Positions 35,281-46,790 of a DNA stretch of 64,000 nt are shown piece after piece (the first letter of the stretch is position 1; the number at the start of each line of letters is the position of its first letter). The position numbers were made by a program, and so were the translations under genes. Under the pieces are notes generated by a model, which worked only from the letters and a program-made list of their open reading frames with translations, ran no database searches and had not been told where the DNA came from. The stretch is taken from contig CAJNDS010000402.1 in assembly GCA_905221605.1 (NCBI GenBank), positions 62,001-126,000 on the forward strand. The letters are read 5' to 3'. The stretch is from Symbiodinium natans. Taxonomy: Eukaryota > Sar > Dinophyceae > Suessiales > Symbiodiniaceae.

Positions 35281-36342
35281 GGAGCACACTGGGGCACGTC
35301 ACGTAAAGTCACCTAGAAGGGACAACTCGAGTTCAAGTAGCAGGTCCGCGGGCCCCAGGTTCACTAGATCCATTCCTTTCTATGCAGGAAGACTTCAAGG
35401 TCTGGTATTGAAGAAGTGTTCCTGGGGTGCGGCCAACAACCCACTCCGTGCTGCACAGTGCTGAACCAGTGCTGAACCACCTCACCACTGCTTCCCACTG
35501 CTTCCTGCAAACTCAGAGGCCGACCTCCAGCAAACCCGCTAGGAGAGTCTGAAACTCCACCTGGGGCACCTCAGCGCACTTTGGAACAGTTGGAACAAGG
35601 ATGTCGGCTCAGGGGGCTTTGGCCGCTTTGGCCGCTTGGTCTTCACGACAAAAGGGGGTGCTCGTGATACCACCAACATGAGGAATCTCGGGCGGCTCAC
35701 GGGCTGTCGCATCGTCTCCGCAACCTGGCCGCATGGTTATTTCGGCCACATGGATTACATTATGTCAATATCTCACCTTGTGCAAGAGCGGCAACACAAC
35801 ACAGCTATGCGACAAACGCTCCAGCCATGTGTTTCTTGCTGGAACCTTGCCTGCAAGCAAATGATACGCCCTCTGCTGTAGTGAAACGTGTGCGTGTGCG
35901 TATGTGTGTGCGCTGCCCCGCACCTTTGCATTACTGTCGCTTGAAGCCTCCAGGCCAGGCATGCGTGAGGTTAAGGCGACGGTGAGACAAAGCCTTCCTG
36001 ACCCTTCAACAACTCCACGGCCCTGGCTCTTCTTAGGGTGAACATGCCCTGGTTCATCCTGTGCCTCTCCGTCAACTGTGGGATTTGCAACCTCAGAGTC
36101 ATGAGGCCAAGGGCCAAGAGAAGTGGCGGCTATTCATGTCTTTATGTGTACATATGCTTGTATATGTACATACTTCCATATGCATGCTACACCCCCCGTC
36201 CATGGACCTATATACTGTTAGTGTGGCTTTCGTGGGCTTTCCCTCTTCAACATGGATGGGTTCATACATATTTTTTTACACACACATTTCTAAACTTGCA
36301 GCTATCTGGCAAGACAAAAAGCCGACTCGTCAATGTCAGAAC
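35281..36342. other. Gap
   Basis: No supported exon. 36.12-36.20 kb is AT-rich with repeated TATGTACATA-like words. Confidence 0.35.
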
Positions 36343-36645
36343 CGCTATACTGTAATGATGTCGGCGAAACGTCTCGGTGATACTCAACGTCATGCCATGG
36401 CCGCGTTCAACTGTAGGATGTTTAGGCGCGCCACCATCCAGACAATGAGTTCGCTGATGTCCTCTGTGCCTGCACCCAAAGGTCCGGCTACGTGCTGCAA
36501 ACCGAAGACCCTGAAAGAGACGCCTCCATTTCACTCTCAGGACAGCAAGACAGCTATACCAGGTCAAGAGTTGCTCAAACGCTGCGAGGCCTCACCATCC
36601 CCTCCCACAAGTGAAGCAATGCCTCGAGATCCGAAGTGGCGCTGA
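36343..36645 (+). CDS. Possible exon
   Basis: The plus frame reads MMSAKRLGDTQRHAMAAFNC and a Pro/Ser/Lys-rich tail (LLKRCEASPSPPTSEAMPRD), ending at 36645. The minus strand offers nothing better. It is isolated on the plus strand, so the call is weak. Confidence 0.22.
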   Translation, partial: RYTVMMSAKRLGDTQRHAMAAFNCRMFRRATIQTMSSLMSSVPAPKGPATCCKPKTLKETPPFHSQDSKTAIPGQELLKRCEASPSPPTSEAMPRDPKWR

Positions 36646-37370
36646 GCCGCATCCACCTGCTGTCTCACCCAAAGTTCTTTGAGCAACAGCGCAGAGAAAA
36701 AGAAAGGGTGTAAGGGGGTGCCACCGATGCGCGTGCATAGCGAGCATCAATGGGTCAGCGTTTGGGGCTTAACCTTTGAATATGATCGCCTTGAAAGTCG
36801 AAGGTCAATAGCTTGCAAACATGGGAAACGAGGGCTTGGGCTTCTGGCCTTGCTTACAAGGAGAACGCTTGTCCTTTTTGGTGTTCTGCTTGTGGGAACA
36901 CCTTTCTCAAAGAATGCGCACGACGTGCACCAGAACCAACAGCCTCCACATCCCTCCAAACCACTCCGCACTCAAACACGGTCACAGAAACCACCGGCTT
37001 TCCAGGCTCGAACTTACTGAAGCCCCGCCTGCGTGCGTGAGAAGCCCATGTCCACTAAGGTGCCTCTGCAATGAGCGCCAGCGCAAAGGCTTCAGCATGG
37101 GATACGTCCGCAGTGTCAGCAGTGCTATCCTTGTGTCGCAGGCTTTTGCAAAGTCTGGCAGCGGCGAGGCCCCGGCCCTGGATGTTTGTGTTTCCGTCGG
37201 CTGCGGCCGTGTTTGCAGCAGCGGAGGTGGCGGCAGGGCTGGCGGTGCCAGCGGCGTTGATGGCAGCGCGGAGGGTCTCCCTTCCATCTGCCCTGGCCGT
37301 CTCCTGAGGAGGTGCGGGAGCGATGGTCTGCATCTCCTTCTTCCCTGGGCATCAGAGGGGGGGAGGAAGT

Positions 37371-37402
37371 CCCTGGAAGTCCCTGGAAGTCCCTGGAAGT
37401 CC
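37371..37402. repeat. 10-bp tandem repeat, three units
   Basis: CCCTGGAAGT three times plus a partial copy. Confidence 0.9.
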
Positions 37403-37450
37403 TGTCGCACCTGCTGCATTCCAGCAAAGGGCGGAAGACTGGGGATGCCT

Positions 37451-37520
37451 CAGAGCACATCGGAGCACATCGGAGCACATCGGGGCACATCGGAGCACAT
37501 CGGGGCACATCGGAGCACAT
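37451..37520. repeat. 10-bp tandem repeat, seven units
   Basis: CGGAGCACAT with single-base variants (CGGGGCACAT, CAGAGCACAT), in exact register. Confidence 0.95.
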
Positions 37521-37740
37521 CTGGGCACGCGGATCCGACGTGACGGGTACTGAAGAAACAGAGAGTTGAAGAATAGGCGGAAAGGGGCTTCGGGCGTGGC
37601 TCAGCTTCCGACTGGGAATTCGGTGCCAGTCTGGCCGGGGCTCGTTCTTCGGCTCTTGGAGCAAGTGCAGCCACACCTGAGATAATTCGAGCATGTTCGG
37701 AACATACTCGAACCTCACGGAACCTCAACAGCCACATAAT

Positions 37741-37800
37741 AACGCCACGTAACGCCACATCACGCCACATCACGCCACATCACGCCACATCACGCCCCAT
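37741..37800. repeat. 10-bp tandem repeat, six units
   Basis: CACGCCACAT in six units with edge variants. It abuts the 3' end of the gene at 37793. Confidence 0.95.
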
Positions 37801-39260
37801 AGAACTTGCTTTTCGCGTCCACGGGACCCAGAGGCTGGCGGGCTCGATAGCTGGGTGCATTGCCATTTGTTTTTGTGGAAAGGTGTGGGGATTTTGAGGG
37901 AGCTGGAACCTTGCGACGGTCTTCTGCTGGCCTTAAGCATCCCCTGCTGTATCCGAAGACCTGAAGAAGACCTGAAGGGGCCTGTTGGGACTTGGGAGGG
38001 CTCTGGGGAACCCCCCCCCCTCGCAAGGAACCCTTATACCCCCTGACCTTCCCTTCACTGCCTTGCAACGAATGACCCGAGCTCCGAGTTCGGGACCTTC
38101 AGAAGTGAGCAACAGCTCGAACGTGGGAAGTTGGCGAATTGCGGATGGCGCCACACGGGAAGCAAGCGTCGGAGAGCCTCTGCCTCCGCACGCGGCGCTG
38201 CAGAGCTTCATGGAAAGACGCGCGCCACGTGGGTCAAAAAGCGATGGAATCTAGAAGCTGCTGCCATGATGACTTTTGCCCCTCGGATCATTGCCTGGCC
38301 TGAATGGACTTGCAAAGCATCTCCTGCAACGAGGCGACAAAAGACAGCCACGGGATGCCACGGGGCAAAATTCACGAATGTCAGCGCTTCCTGCACTGCC
38401 TGATGCTTTCCTCTCAACATCTCCGTATCACATGAAAGAGTTCGGTGAACATGTCTTCTCACAGCGAAACCAATGCTGGAACCTCATAACATTCTGGTGA
38501 TGGGAGTGGACGCATGTGACGGACTCGAAGATCAACTGAGGAGAGTTGATGTTCCTTTGCGTCATGCGATGCTCGCATCAACGCCTTGGGGATGGATCCA
38601 CACCGAATGCCTTTGGCACACGATTGTCGGAATCAGCCCGCATGGCAGTTTGCCGTTTACATCACAAAGTTGCTGTGGAGCTCGATGGTTCTTGCTTTAG
38701 GCTCCAGCGGTTTTGAGGCCGGGCCTCATAGTAGCTGCTGATCTCCAGAGTGTGGTACTCTTGCCGTGGAGAACTCGATCAGCGCTTGCAGAGACTTTGT
38801 GGATTTGCCTTTGAGAGGCTTGTGGCAATGATGAAATTGTGGAGTTGCGCCGATGCTGGGCGAACAACCCAGCTGCCCCCTCTCACAAACGAACGAACCC
38901 AATTCACAAATGAAAGAACTCGTCGTGAGACGGGTAGAAGCCCATCTTGCCCTGTCCTGTCCACTTCTCCGAGTGATACTCTTACTCTTAGCTTTACATG
39001 CGAGGAGCACTGCACCCAACCCTTCTTTTGCTCAGTGACGGTGGCGACTCATGCAGAAAAAGGGCAACCAGCCCACTCAAACCCCTCATCTCTTGGTCCC
39101 CGTCCTTGGAGAGCATCGCTTCATCTCTCAGGTATGCATTTGCAAACCTTCGTGTAGAAGTCACCTTCTCGAAGTAGCTCAAGGCCTCAGAGACGTGACA
39201 AAAGCTTGCTATCGATTGCAGCCGGCTCGGGACGGATGTGCTCCGTTCTCGGGTATGTTT
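37793..39260 (-). CDS. Unknown protein, about five exons
   Basis: Minus exons: about 39250-39060 (FCHVSEALSYFEKVTSTRRF, YLRDEAMLSKDGDQEM), 38815-38728 (KGKSTKSLQALIEFSTARVP), 38445-38215 (KHQAVQEALTFVNFAPWHPV, MIRGAKVIMAAASRFHRFL), 38130-38050 (LPTFELLLTSEGPELGARVI) and 37935-37793 (KVPAPSKSPHLSTKTNGNAP, ending SKFYGA and TGA). The helical pairs recall tandem-helix repeat proteins, but no signature was identified. The stop is adjacent to a 10-bp minisatellite. Confidence 0.47.
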
Positions 39261-39505
39261 CCGGGTTTCCTGAAACCGTCTAGATCTCGACATCCTCCAG
39301 CCCAAAGGCATGACTTCTGATCTCTGATGTCAACATGCCCAGCGTACGTGACTGCATTCCGACAATGCCACTATAGCTACTTTCAGGTTTGAAGCTGAGG
39401 CTCTGAAATTAATTAGCAGGATCAGCATTGCCACTACGTAGACTGCAGCAGAAGAACACCGCAGCACAATGGCATGAAAGACGGCGCAAATCGCCCAAGC
39501 CGGGC

Positions 39506-39541
39506 ACCTGCACACCTGCACACTTGCACACCTGCACACCT
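39506..39541. repeat. 8-bp minisatellite
   Basis: CTGCACAC-type unit, about four copies with one T variant. Confidence 0.85.
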
Positions 39542-39939
39542 GCCGGCCTTTGTATGCCTCGAAATGACCTGCAGAGCTGAGGAGTACACTGCCGACAGAG
39601 CCGTGCCAGCCGCCAGGTCCTCATTGCTATGTTAGGCATTTAGGCTTTGGCGGGGTTGAAGATTTTGACAGGTTAGCGAGTATGTGTGTTTGCCGGTTTT
39701 TCTCGTCGTTTGTGGGTTAGGGTGTCGTTGGGGACGAGGCGGCAAGCTTCGCTCAACAAAAAGCAACGGCGTTTCGGCGTTTTGTTCTTGACACCGGCTC
39801 GTGGAGCTGCTGCAGCAAGGAGCACGTGAGGTCGGCAGGAATGTCACTTGACGTGCGGACATGGAAAAATTGTGGCGACAGGAAGACGTCGTCTCTGCGT
39901 GGCCTTCGAAGCCCAGCTTCGAAGCCCACAGCCTTCTGC

Positions 39940-41133
39940 TCAGAAAAAATTGCAGCAGACCTGGCCGAGGATCAGTAGACAGCGGAGCATCTGGACCGGA
40001 TGGACGAGCGGACGGGCGCCGAGGGGCGAAGGCACGGAGGGCTTGTCCAGCGGCGAGCCTGTCTACAACTTTAAAAGCCACGGATGCGTGGAGGTCAGGG
40101 CGGATGCCTCTTGCAAGGCGTGTCGAGTCCAAGATAAGGCCAGAAGAGCTTTGGAGCTTTTCTGGCTAGTCGGGCGCATCCCGTCGACGTTCTGCGCTAA
40201 CTCCGCGAGGCCGAGACAGCAGCTCTTCAGGTACCTTCTCGTTCTGAGTGTCTGGGCATCCTGAATCCAAGGCGCTGCTCAATCGTGCGGGTGTTCTTCC
40301 ATGGCATGGCAGACCTACGAGAGCTAGCAATCTGCACTTTGTAAAAGCCTCGTGGGCCCATCTTCCTACGCATGCACATGGACGCCCGAATCCGTGTCTG
40401 AAAAAAATGCGTTTGGTTGTAGGATATTGTGGTATGTGGAGTTTGCGCAGTTGCCACGCCAGGCAATCAGCTCTGCATGCATTGCGCAGACCGCTGGTTG
40501 CCCTCACCTGTCCTCTTTGCTGCCGATCTTCTCCAAAGTCATCCTCGGCCCAGCATAGTCGAACAGCTACAACAAACACGTCAAAGCCTACGACTGAAAT
40601 CTTTAGCTCTGTGCAGTTTGGAGGCATTATCAGAGGCTGAAGCATCTCGAAGCAACCAGCCTGCAGTTTTCGGCATTGCCGCAGTGTGCACAAAACGAGC
40701 GACCGGTGGCTTCCGCAAAACCGAGAAAAAGCCTTCCTCTAACTCTACAACCAAATTCTGCACCAACACGATGCGTTGCACATTCGTGGCGCGCAGAAGT
40801 GAACGCCGACCTTAACCTGCGACTCAGGCTGCAAGCCCGTCCTGCCTGATAGAAGGCGCAGAGCGCAAAGCTTCGAAGGGCCACTTTGTTCTGCTCCTCG
40901 TGCATTTTCTGCAGCAGGTCAAACACCTAGGCCGACAGAACCGGTTCAAGAAAAACTCTTGGACGAGAGCCGGAAGAGCAATATAACGAAGAAAGGAAGA
41001 GCTTCGTGCCTCCGCAACCCAGCGAAGGGCCACAGGTGAGTTGGACGGCACCGCCGCGGCCAGCACAGACTTTGCCACCTGCACAAGCCCATAGCAGGTT
41101 GTTGGGATCTCACAGGGCACTGTCCAGGTGATA
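39940..41133 (-). CDS. Helical-repeat-like protein, unknown function
   Basis: Exons: about 41133-40942 (YGLVQVAKSVLAAAVPSNSP, ALRWVAEARSSSFLRYIALP), 40926-40835 (VFDLLQKMHEEQNKVALRSF), 40790-40640 (VQRIVLVQNLVVELEEGFFS), 40596-40520 (VVGFDVFVVAVRLCWAEDDF, after TTTCAG) and about 40255-40200 (DTQNEKVPEELLSRP). A further minus frame at 40.11-39.94 kb (ARGIRPDLHASVAFKVVDRL) competes with a plus frame. It diverges from the plus-strand gene starting near 41.5 kb. No family named. Confidence 0.5.
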
Positions 41134-41159
41134 CCCAAATTTGGGGAGCGTGTGCGTGT

Positions 41160-41480
41160 GTGTGCTGTTTTTTGTATTTTATCTTTTTTATGTTGTTTCT
41201 TTTGCTTTCTTTTCATTGCTTGTCTTGCTTTTCCTTACTTTTCTGTATTTATCTTTCTTTATCTTCCTTTATCTTTCTTTCTCTTTCTTTCTTTCTTGCT
41301 TGCTTGCTTGCAGCGCGCTTAACCCCCGAAGGGGGGTCGCCCCAAGGGGCACGTTTCTTTCTTTCTCTCTTTCCTTTTTTCTTTAGTTCTTTCTCTCTCT
41401 CTCCTTCAATCCTTCCTTCCTTCCTTCGTTCTTTCGTTCTTTCGTTCTTTCTTTCTTTCTTTCACGTGTGCTCTCTCTCT
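41160..41480. repeat. CTTT-rich pyrimidine tract between divergent genes
   Basis: Imperfect CTTT/CTTC repeats on the plus strand, interrupted by a unique GC-rich island (about 41310-41360). It separates the minus gene ending its 5' side near 41.13 kb from plus exons starting near 41.53 kb. It may be an intron or a shared upstream region. Confidence 0.8.
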
Positions 41481-41530
41481 CTCTTTTCAAGGATTGGGCA
41501 GCACCTCCCATCGAGGTGCCTACAGCAAGG

Positions 41531-44500
41531 TCTCCCCAAAATTTGAGCTCGTGGAGGTTCAGGGTTGGGAGGCCCGTGCCACCTGGGCCAAAGATCGCGC
41601 CATCGTGAAGGGAGGCACTGCGGATCCTTCCTTGGCTGGCTTTGAGCTTCAAAACTACACGTTCTGCCCGCGTTCCTTCCGCCCAGCTTCCCGTCGCACT
41701 CTGGTCTGGAGCTTGGATGAAAGCTGCATCAGCTGGCGCAAGGTCCTCCCAGATACCGCAGTCGTGTCGTCTCGGGGCCTTCTTTGATTTCAGTTTAGAG
41801 GTGGTTGGCTGTGGATCTGTTGATTGCTAGATTCAAGCAGCAAAGGTGTATCCCCTTGCCAAAAAAGGCAGTGCGCTCACCAGGCCTCAAGACTCACCCT
41901 GATGGATTGTGTAGGGACGTAGGGACTCTAGCTCCCAACTTCCCTGCCAAGGACCTAGGAAACCACATGCAGTTGAAGTCCACCTTTGGTTGTCCCTTCG
42001 CTGTCCCCCCGGCAAGCATCCAGAAGCATCCTGCAAGTCAGGCGAAAGCCGACCCGGGCAGCGCGGAGGATGGGAGTCTCGCCGTCGGTCGGCGAGCCTT
42101 CTCTTTTTTTGCATTAGAAGACAGCGCCACAAGACTCTTTTGGCAGGGTCTGCTACTGGTGTAACGATGTGACCTGGCTAACACGGTGACAACCACTTCT
42201 TGAAAACACCTTTTGAACCTTGATCAACCCCGTGTGGCATTGGCATCCTCAAGCTCCCAACTGGCTTCAGAAGCCCCCAAGGGCCCAAGGGCGCGACCTC
42301 CAGCTTGCACCTTCACTCAAGGGAAGGTAACATCTTGCTCTCGGTTCCATACTGCTGGTCTCTCTTTGCTTGGTGCCCAGCAGCAGCAGGGCGGACTCCG
42401 CCGGCACCTTCTGTTCCCACCGAAGCGTCGGTCTGCGAGGATCCTGGCACACGACATCAAGAAAACACCAGCAAGCGAATGACACAAACCACGACTTTCA
42501 ATGAAGCACTCCCCCTAAACCTTCCCAAGCCCAGCAATCTGAGTCCAGACAAGGCCTTCTTTGGTGCTCGGCGAGAAGATTTGCTTCGTGCTCTCGTGGT
42601 AACCTTGGAGTGCCAAGCCCGCTCGCACTTCAGCCATAATGTCCGAGTTCTGAATACAGCGTGGCTCTTGCTGGGAGAGATCGAGACCCTGACACGCAGT
42701 GGGGGGCATTCGTTCTCGCTCCTGCGTAGCATGACTCCGAGATACCAATCATATCACACCACCGAAAATTTGAATGAAGAGCCTCTCCCCGCGCACGCCT
42801 CGCCCTCCCCCCTCGGACCCGCGCATGCGGCTGCCAAGCAGCAACGACGAAGATCAGCGCGGCAAAGGGCGCCAGCTCCATTAGGAACTGCCGGATGGCC
42901 TGCAGATTCTTTGATTTGGGTTCTCACTACGGCAAGCCTCTTAAGTCTCGTGATCGTTTCAGCAGCCGCCCTTGTGTTTCGATAGCATTGCTCACAATAA
43001 AAAGGGCCCTTGAACCTTCCCTGTGCACTTGCTCAAGTCTGGATCTAGGATGCAATGTTTGCAAGCACCAGGTTCAAACAGAGCCAAATGGCGTCGCAAA
43101 AACTTGGGAGTCAGTGGATCTAGGCTTTCCTGGAAATGAGGCGGCGAACCACTATGTAAACTCGCTGGTGCTGCTGCGCCGTCGCCTTTGTTGTTGTTTT
43201 CGAACCAGCTAAAAAAGAAGCACTACAAGAAAAGATGCGGAATGCCCGATCACAGGTTTCTCTTGCGTTTGAAACGAACAGGATCCAAACAAACAAGCAA
43301 AGCAAGAATGAATGAAGAGCAGCGCGACAAGAGCTCTTTAGCTTCGATTGGGCTTCATGAGGAGGCTTGCTGGGATGGGATCCTCGTGAGACAACAAGCA
43401 GCGCAGCCTCCATGACCTGCACGGAACTGCCCTCACGGCCGATGGAAAGTAGGTCTTCAAGCCTGAGGCTTCTCTTGCGTGCAAAGGGGGCGAGTGCGAG
43501 TGCGAAGTGCTACGACAAAGCTTTGCAGGGTTTTGTAAGCTCAGGGCACTAAGCACACGCGGCTGAGGGCACGCAGGAAGGAAAGGACATTGGCATCTTC
43601 CATGGATGCAATGACCAGGTGGGGATCCTCAGCGTGTCAAAGGCGCTTCTTGAGAGACAAAAAGAAGGAACAGAGGACACAGACCTCTGAGGCAACGACT
43701 GCAGCTGCACACTCCTTCAAGGTTGGCAGTACCTCGGAACACGATGACAGGCTCTCACATTGTCATTGCTGTGAAGCAGCAAAGCAGCAACCCCTGCCGC
43801 ACCTTCTCCAGATTCGTGGACAGCCTTCGCACGAGAATTGCAATCGCTTCTGAGAGCCCATGGGCGGTCACTCACTGAGTCACTCTGACATCCGGAAAAC
43901 CCTGTGACTCTCCAGACTCGGGTCTCGACATCTCCGTGAGCTCTGCACCGACGGGGGCGCTGCCATCTTCGTACTTTGCCTGAGCTCCCTTTCCCACGAC
44001 ATCACCGGGCTTCTCCGCGCAGAGTCTCTTCGTCTCTTCGTCTCCAGCCTGCAGGTTGAAGAGGCTTGCCACTGGATGCTGCTGGCCTCAGTGAACAATG
44101 TGAACAGTATGAATGGCCCCCCTAGTCCGGGATGCACTCCGGTCAGATCCAAGTCCGGTGCCTTCCAGGGATGTGAAGAAGTATGGCAGGCCTTGGGAAT
44201 GCATGCTGTTCGTGGTGCGTAGCACAAACAACGCATCACAAGATGCGAGGGACCGCGCAGATTCACGGAACATTCCGAAGCATCAGGCACCGACATGGCA
44301 GCTCTTGAATGTCTCGAACGAGAGACAGCCCCTGCCTGGGTACTAGCATCGCAGTGTCTCGAAAGGTCATTGAAGCTGAGCCGCCCACTTCTCGATGAAG
44401 CACTTAAGCAGGTGCTCGTTGGTGGACAACAGCGACCAACAGAATCGGCCTCGGACCGAAGCAATGCCAGGATTGCTCTCTTACAGGCCTTCGCCGCCTT

Positions 44501-44534
44501 CGGCTCTCCCAACCAAGCAGAGAGATGCTTCTGA
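41531..44534 (+). CDS. Plus-strand exon series, possibly more than one gene
   Basis: Plus exons: about 41531-41760 (PKFELVEVQGWEARATWAKD, FELQNYTFCPRSF), 42477-42700 (FFGARREDLLRALVVTLECQ, LNTAWLLLGEIETLTRSGG), about 43553-43690 (DIGIFHGCNDQVGILSVSKA, like the His-Gly-x-x-Asp strand of an alpha/beta hydrolase), 43919-44222 (LRELCTDGGAAIFVLCLSSL, GLLRAESLRLFVSSLQVEEA) and 44288-44534 (LECLERETAPAWVLASQCLE, ARIALLQAFAAFG). The frame after 42700 ends in a hydrophobic helix (ASLLSLVIVSAAALVF). The exons share strand and codon style; joins are inferred. The hydrolase reading rests on one short motif. Confidence 0.42.
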
Positions 44535-44675
44535 GCGAAAACATCCATATGCTCAACGTTCACAGGGTCCGGAACTGAATGGAGCCAGCCGATCCGGCAG
44601 GTACTCTGTGTGGTCCTTGGAGCTGCAGCATTCGTCTCACCAAGCTGTGTCTAAGACTATCGAAGACGCCTAAGA

Positions 44676-46790
44676 TCACCTCCACCTCAAAAGCGGCTCA
44701 TGCTTGTACAGTAGCGCACTAACCAATTGCAACAGCAAGTCCTCCAGATCCAACGGCGTCCAGTCAGGGTAATCCTCCCACTGTCAAGCCATGGCCACAA
44801 TGAACATGCAAACATAAACCTTTTCTGAAAGCAACGAATAACAACAGCACTGCGTCCACAAGCGCCAAGGCCACCAAATTCGGCTCTGCACACATCGGAA
44901 GTCTATGTGTTCATCCCAGGCCTTGGCCTGTGCAAGAACAGAACGGAAGCTCGAGACCATGCATTCTGCCACCTCGGCTTTTCCGGTGCATCCACGGGTG
45001 TAAGTGTTGGCAACGGCGAAATGCAGGCATTGTTGGTGTCTACCGTTGACCCGATGATGTGGCTCGTATCAGAAGGCAGCATCTTATTGCTCTCAGCATG
45101 GGCCGCTTTGCTGCGGATGCCCAATCACCACTAAACAATGCGGCGCATCAGCAGACCCCTAGTGACCAGAGCAACGGAGCCATCAAAGATCACGCACAAG
45201 TTGCGTGGTGCTGCGATGTACCTTGCTGTGAGCACACGGCATGCTCCGTCAGCTTGCAGATTCCGGCCGGCCGATTCCTCAAAGCCTCGGCCAAGACAAG
45301 AGTTGTCTGCTCGAAGGTTACAAAGAGGGTTCTTGCCAGGGCCTTGTCCATCTGCGTGCTCATGATCTGGATTAACTCCTCAGCACATCCGGAGCACGTG
45401 TTTGTCATGTAGACAGATTTCTTACGGCGCTGCTGGGACGGGTAATGGAAGATCCGCTTCATTGCACAGGCCATGAGATTTTGCTTAAATTCTTGCAAAT
45501 TCGAGGAACTTGCCTTTACAGCGCTGGACCTGAGGCTGCCACCGCCTGCGAGTACAGAAGTGGAATGAAGGTGGGATCGACCAGGACGTCGATGAGCAGC
45601 TGGATGGGCCTTCGAATCGAGCTCCCGAAAGGCAACCCCACGGTCTCAAACAGCATCAAACAGCCTTGATGCTAGGCCCAGGATGAAGTCCTCACCCACC
45701 TGCTGCGCTTCACAACATAAGGAGGGTGAAAGGGAAAAATCCCCTTGCTCCAAAAAAAAAAGAAGGCAGGGCAGGACTGGGGCTCCGTGCAGCATGCAAG
45801 GCGATGGAGGCCAGGATGCCCGGCACGAAGGAGAGGCACTCCGTGCCTCAGCTTTCAGCTTTGCAGCTCCCCGCAAAGGTCTTCGGGGGGGGGGGGGGGG
45901 GGGGGCCGGGAGCCCAGGCCCGAATGGTTGACCATGGTCATGGTTAGCCTGTTTGGAGTCCTCTGATCTCGAGTTTCGAGCCCGGCTTGATCTGAAGCGT
46001 GCTTCTTCAAGTCCTAAATTCCTAAAGGGTCCAGCTGCGAGCAGCTGTGGAAGAGTTTGGGCCTGAGAGAACAAGGGCCCTGAAAGCTTCCCTGAGAGCT
46101 TGAAAGCCTCATCTTGTGATCTCACCTGCTTGCAGAGTTGCACGTCCATCAGGGGCTCTGACTACGCATCGTCTCCCTGCTGATGGCTTCCATCATAGCA
46201 GGCCTCAGCTTCGGCAGCCCAGGCTCGGAGTGTGAAGCTCTTCTGAAACGGAAGCTGCGTGTTAAGACGGCCGACACCATGCACCAAGGGCCAGAGTCCA
46301 GTGCAAGCCGCGGGTACACAGCATGCGCGCGCCAAGCCGTGGACAGCACTTTCGTCTCTATGAGCTGCGGCACTCTGGAGGGATCCTCGGGGCAGATCTC
46401 TGGCTTTCAATCTGGAGTCAAGAGACAGCTTAAAGGAGTGGCTCAAGAGTCAAAAGAACAGAAGACTTGTGGTCTCGTGAAGAGAACGTCTCAAAGAACA
46501 GAGGCTACTAGCGCTGTAGTAGGGTCGCCACATCTTGGATGACAGTCGACACGATGTCGATAGCTGTGCCAAAGAGAGACAATCCCACCCGCACAGGAGC
46601 CTCCAAGAACAAGCAAGAGCCCAGCAGATCGAGCTTGACAACTCTCCCTTGCCCATGCACGAACCGGCCGTGCTCAGTGAGATTTCAACTGCTGCACTGC
46701 GGCACTGCCTTTACGGCGACCTTCAAGGCATCCATCATGGCACCCTGGAAGACGTTAGCAAGGCCAGCCTGCAAGAGGGAATTTAGGGAG
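44676..46790 (-). CDS. Protein with amphipathic helices, at least six exons
   Basis: Exons: about 46775-46690 (GLANVFQGAMMDALKVAVKA), 46620-46512 (APVRVGLSLFGTAIDIVSTV), 45720-45525 (VGEDFILGLASRLF, then ETVGLPFGSSIRRPIQLLID), about 45430-45240 (CAEELIQIMSTQMDKALART, TLVLAEALRNRPAG), 44980-44890 (AECMVSSFRSVLAQAKAWDE) and 44790-44676 (WEDYPDWTPLDLEDLLLQLV, ending LLRWR and TGA). It may continue upstream into the 47-51 kb cluster. The 45720-45525 exon is broken by a 10-bp duplication (45646-45665) that shifts the frame; the two halves match in phase if one unit is ignored. No family recognised. Confidence 0.5.
45646..45665. repeat. 10-bp tandem duplication inside a coding exon
   Basis: TCAAACAGCA followed directly by TCAAACAGCC. 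On the coding (minus) strand it separates LASRLF from ETVGLPFGS and changes the frame. Confidence 0.85.
45885..45905. repeat. Poly-G tract
   Basis: 21 consecutive G on the plus strand, in a probable intron of the minus-strand gene. Confidence 0.95.

Larger units (their letters stand above)
36646..37792. other. GC-rich gap with three 10-bp minisatellites
   Basis: All frames are long and open between 36.98 and 37.72 kb because of GC-rich, Ala-rich composition. No frame is clearly preferred (minus TLRAAINAAGTASPAATSAA is one candidate). Three separate 10-bp repeats follow within about 430 bp. Confidence 0.4.

Noticed and set aside
37125-37718. 197-residue minus open frame with Cys/Asp repeats
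   Set aside because: Largely the CGGAGCACAT and CCCTGGAAGT minisatellites translated, plus GC-rich low-complexity sequence.
43880-44563. 227-residue minus open frame
   Set aside because: The plus-strand exons at 43919-44222 and 44288-44534 are far more protein-like; the minus frame is their shadow.
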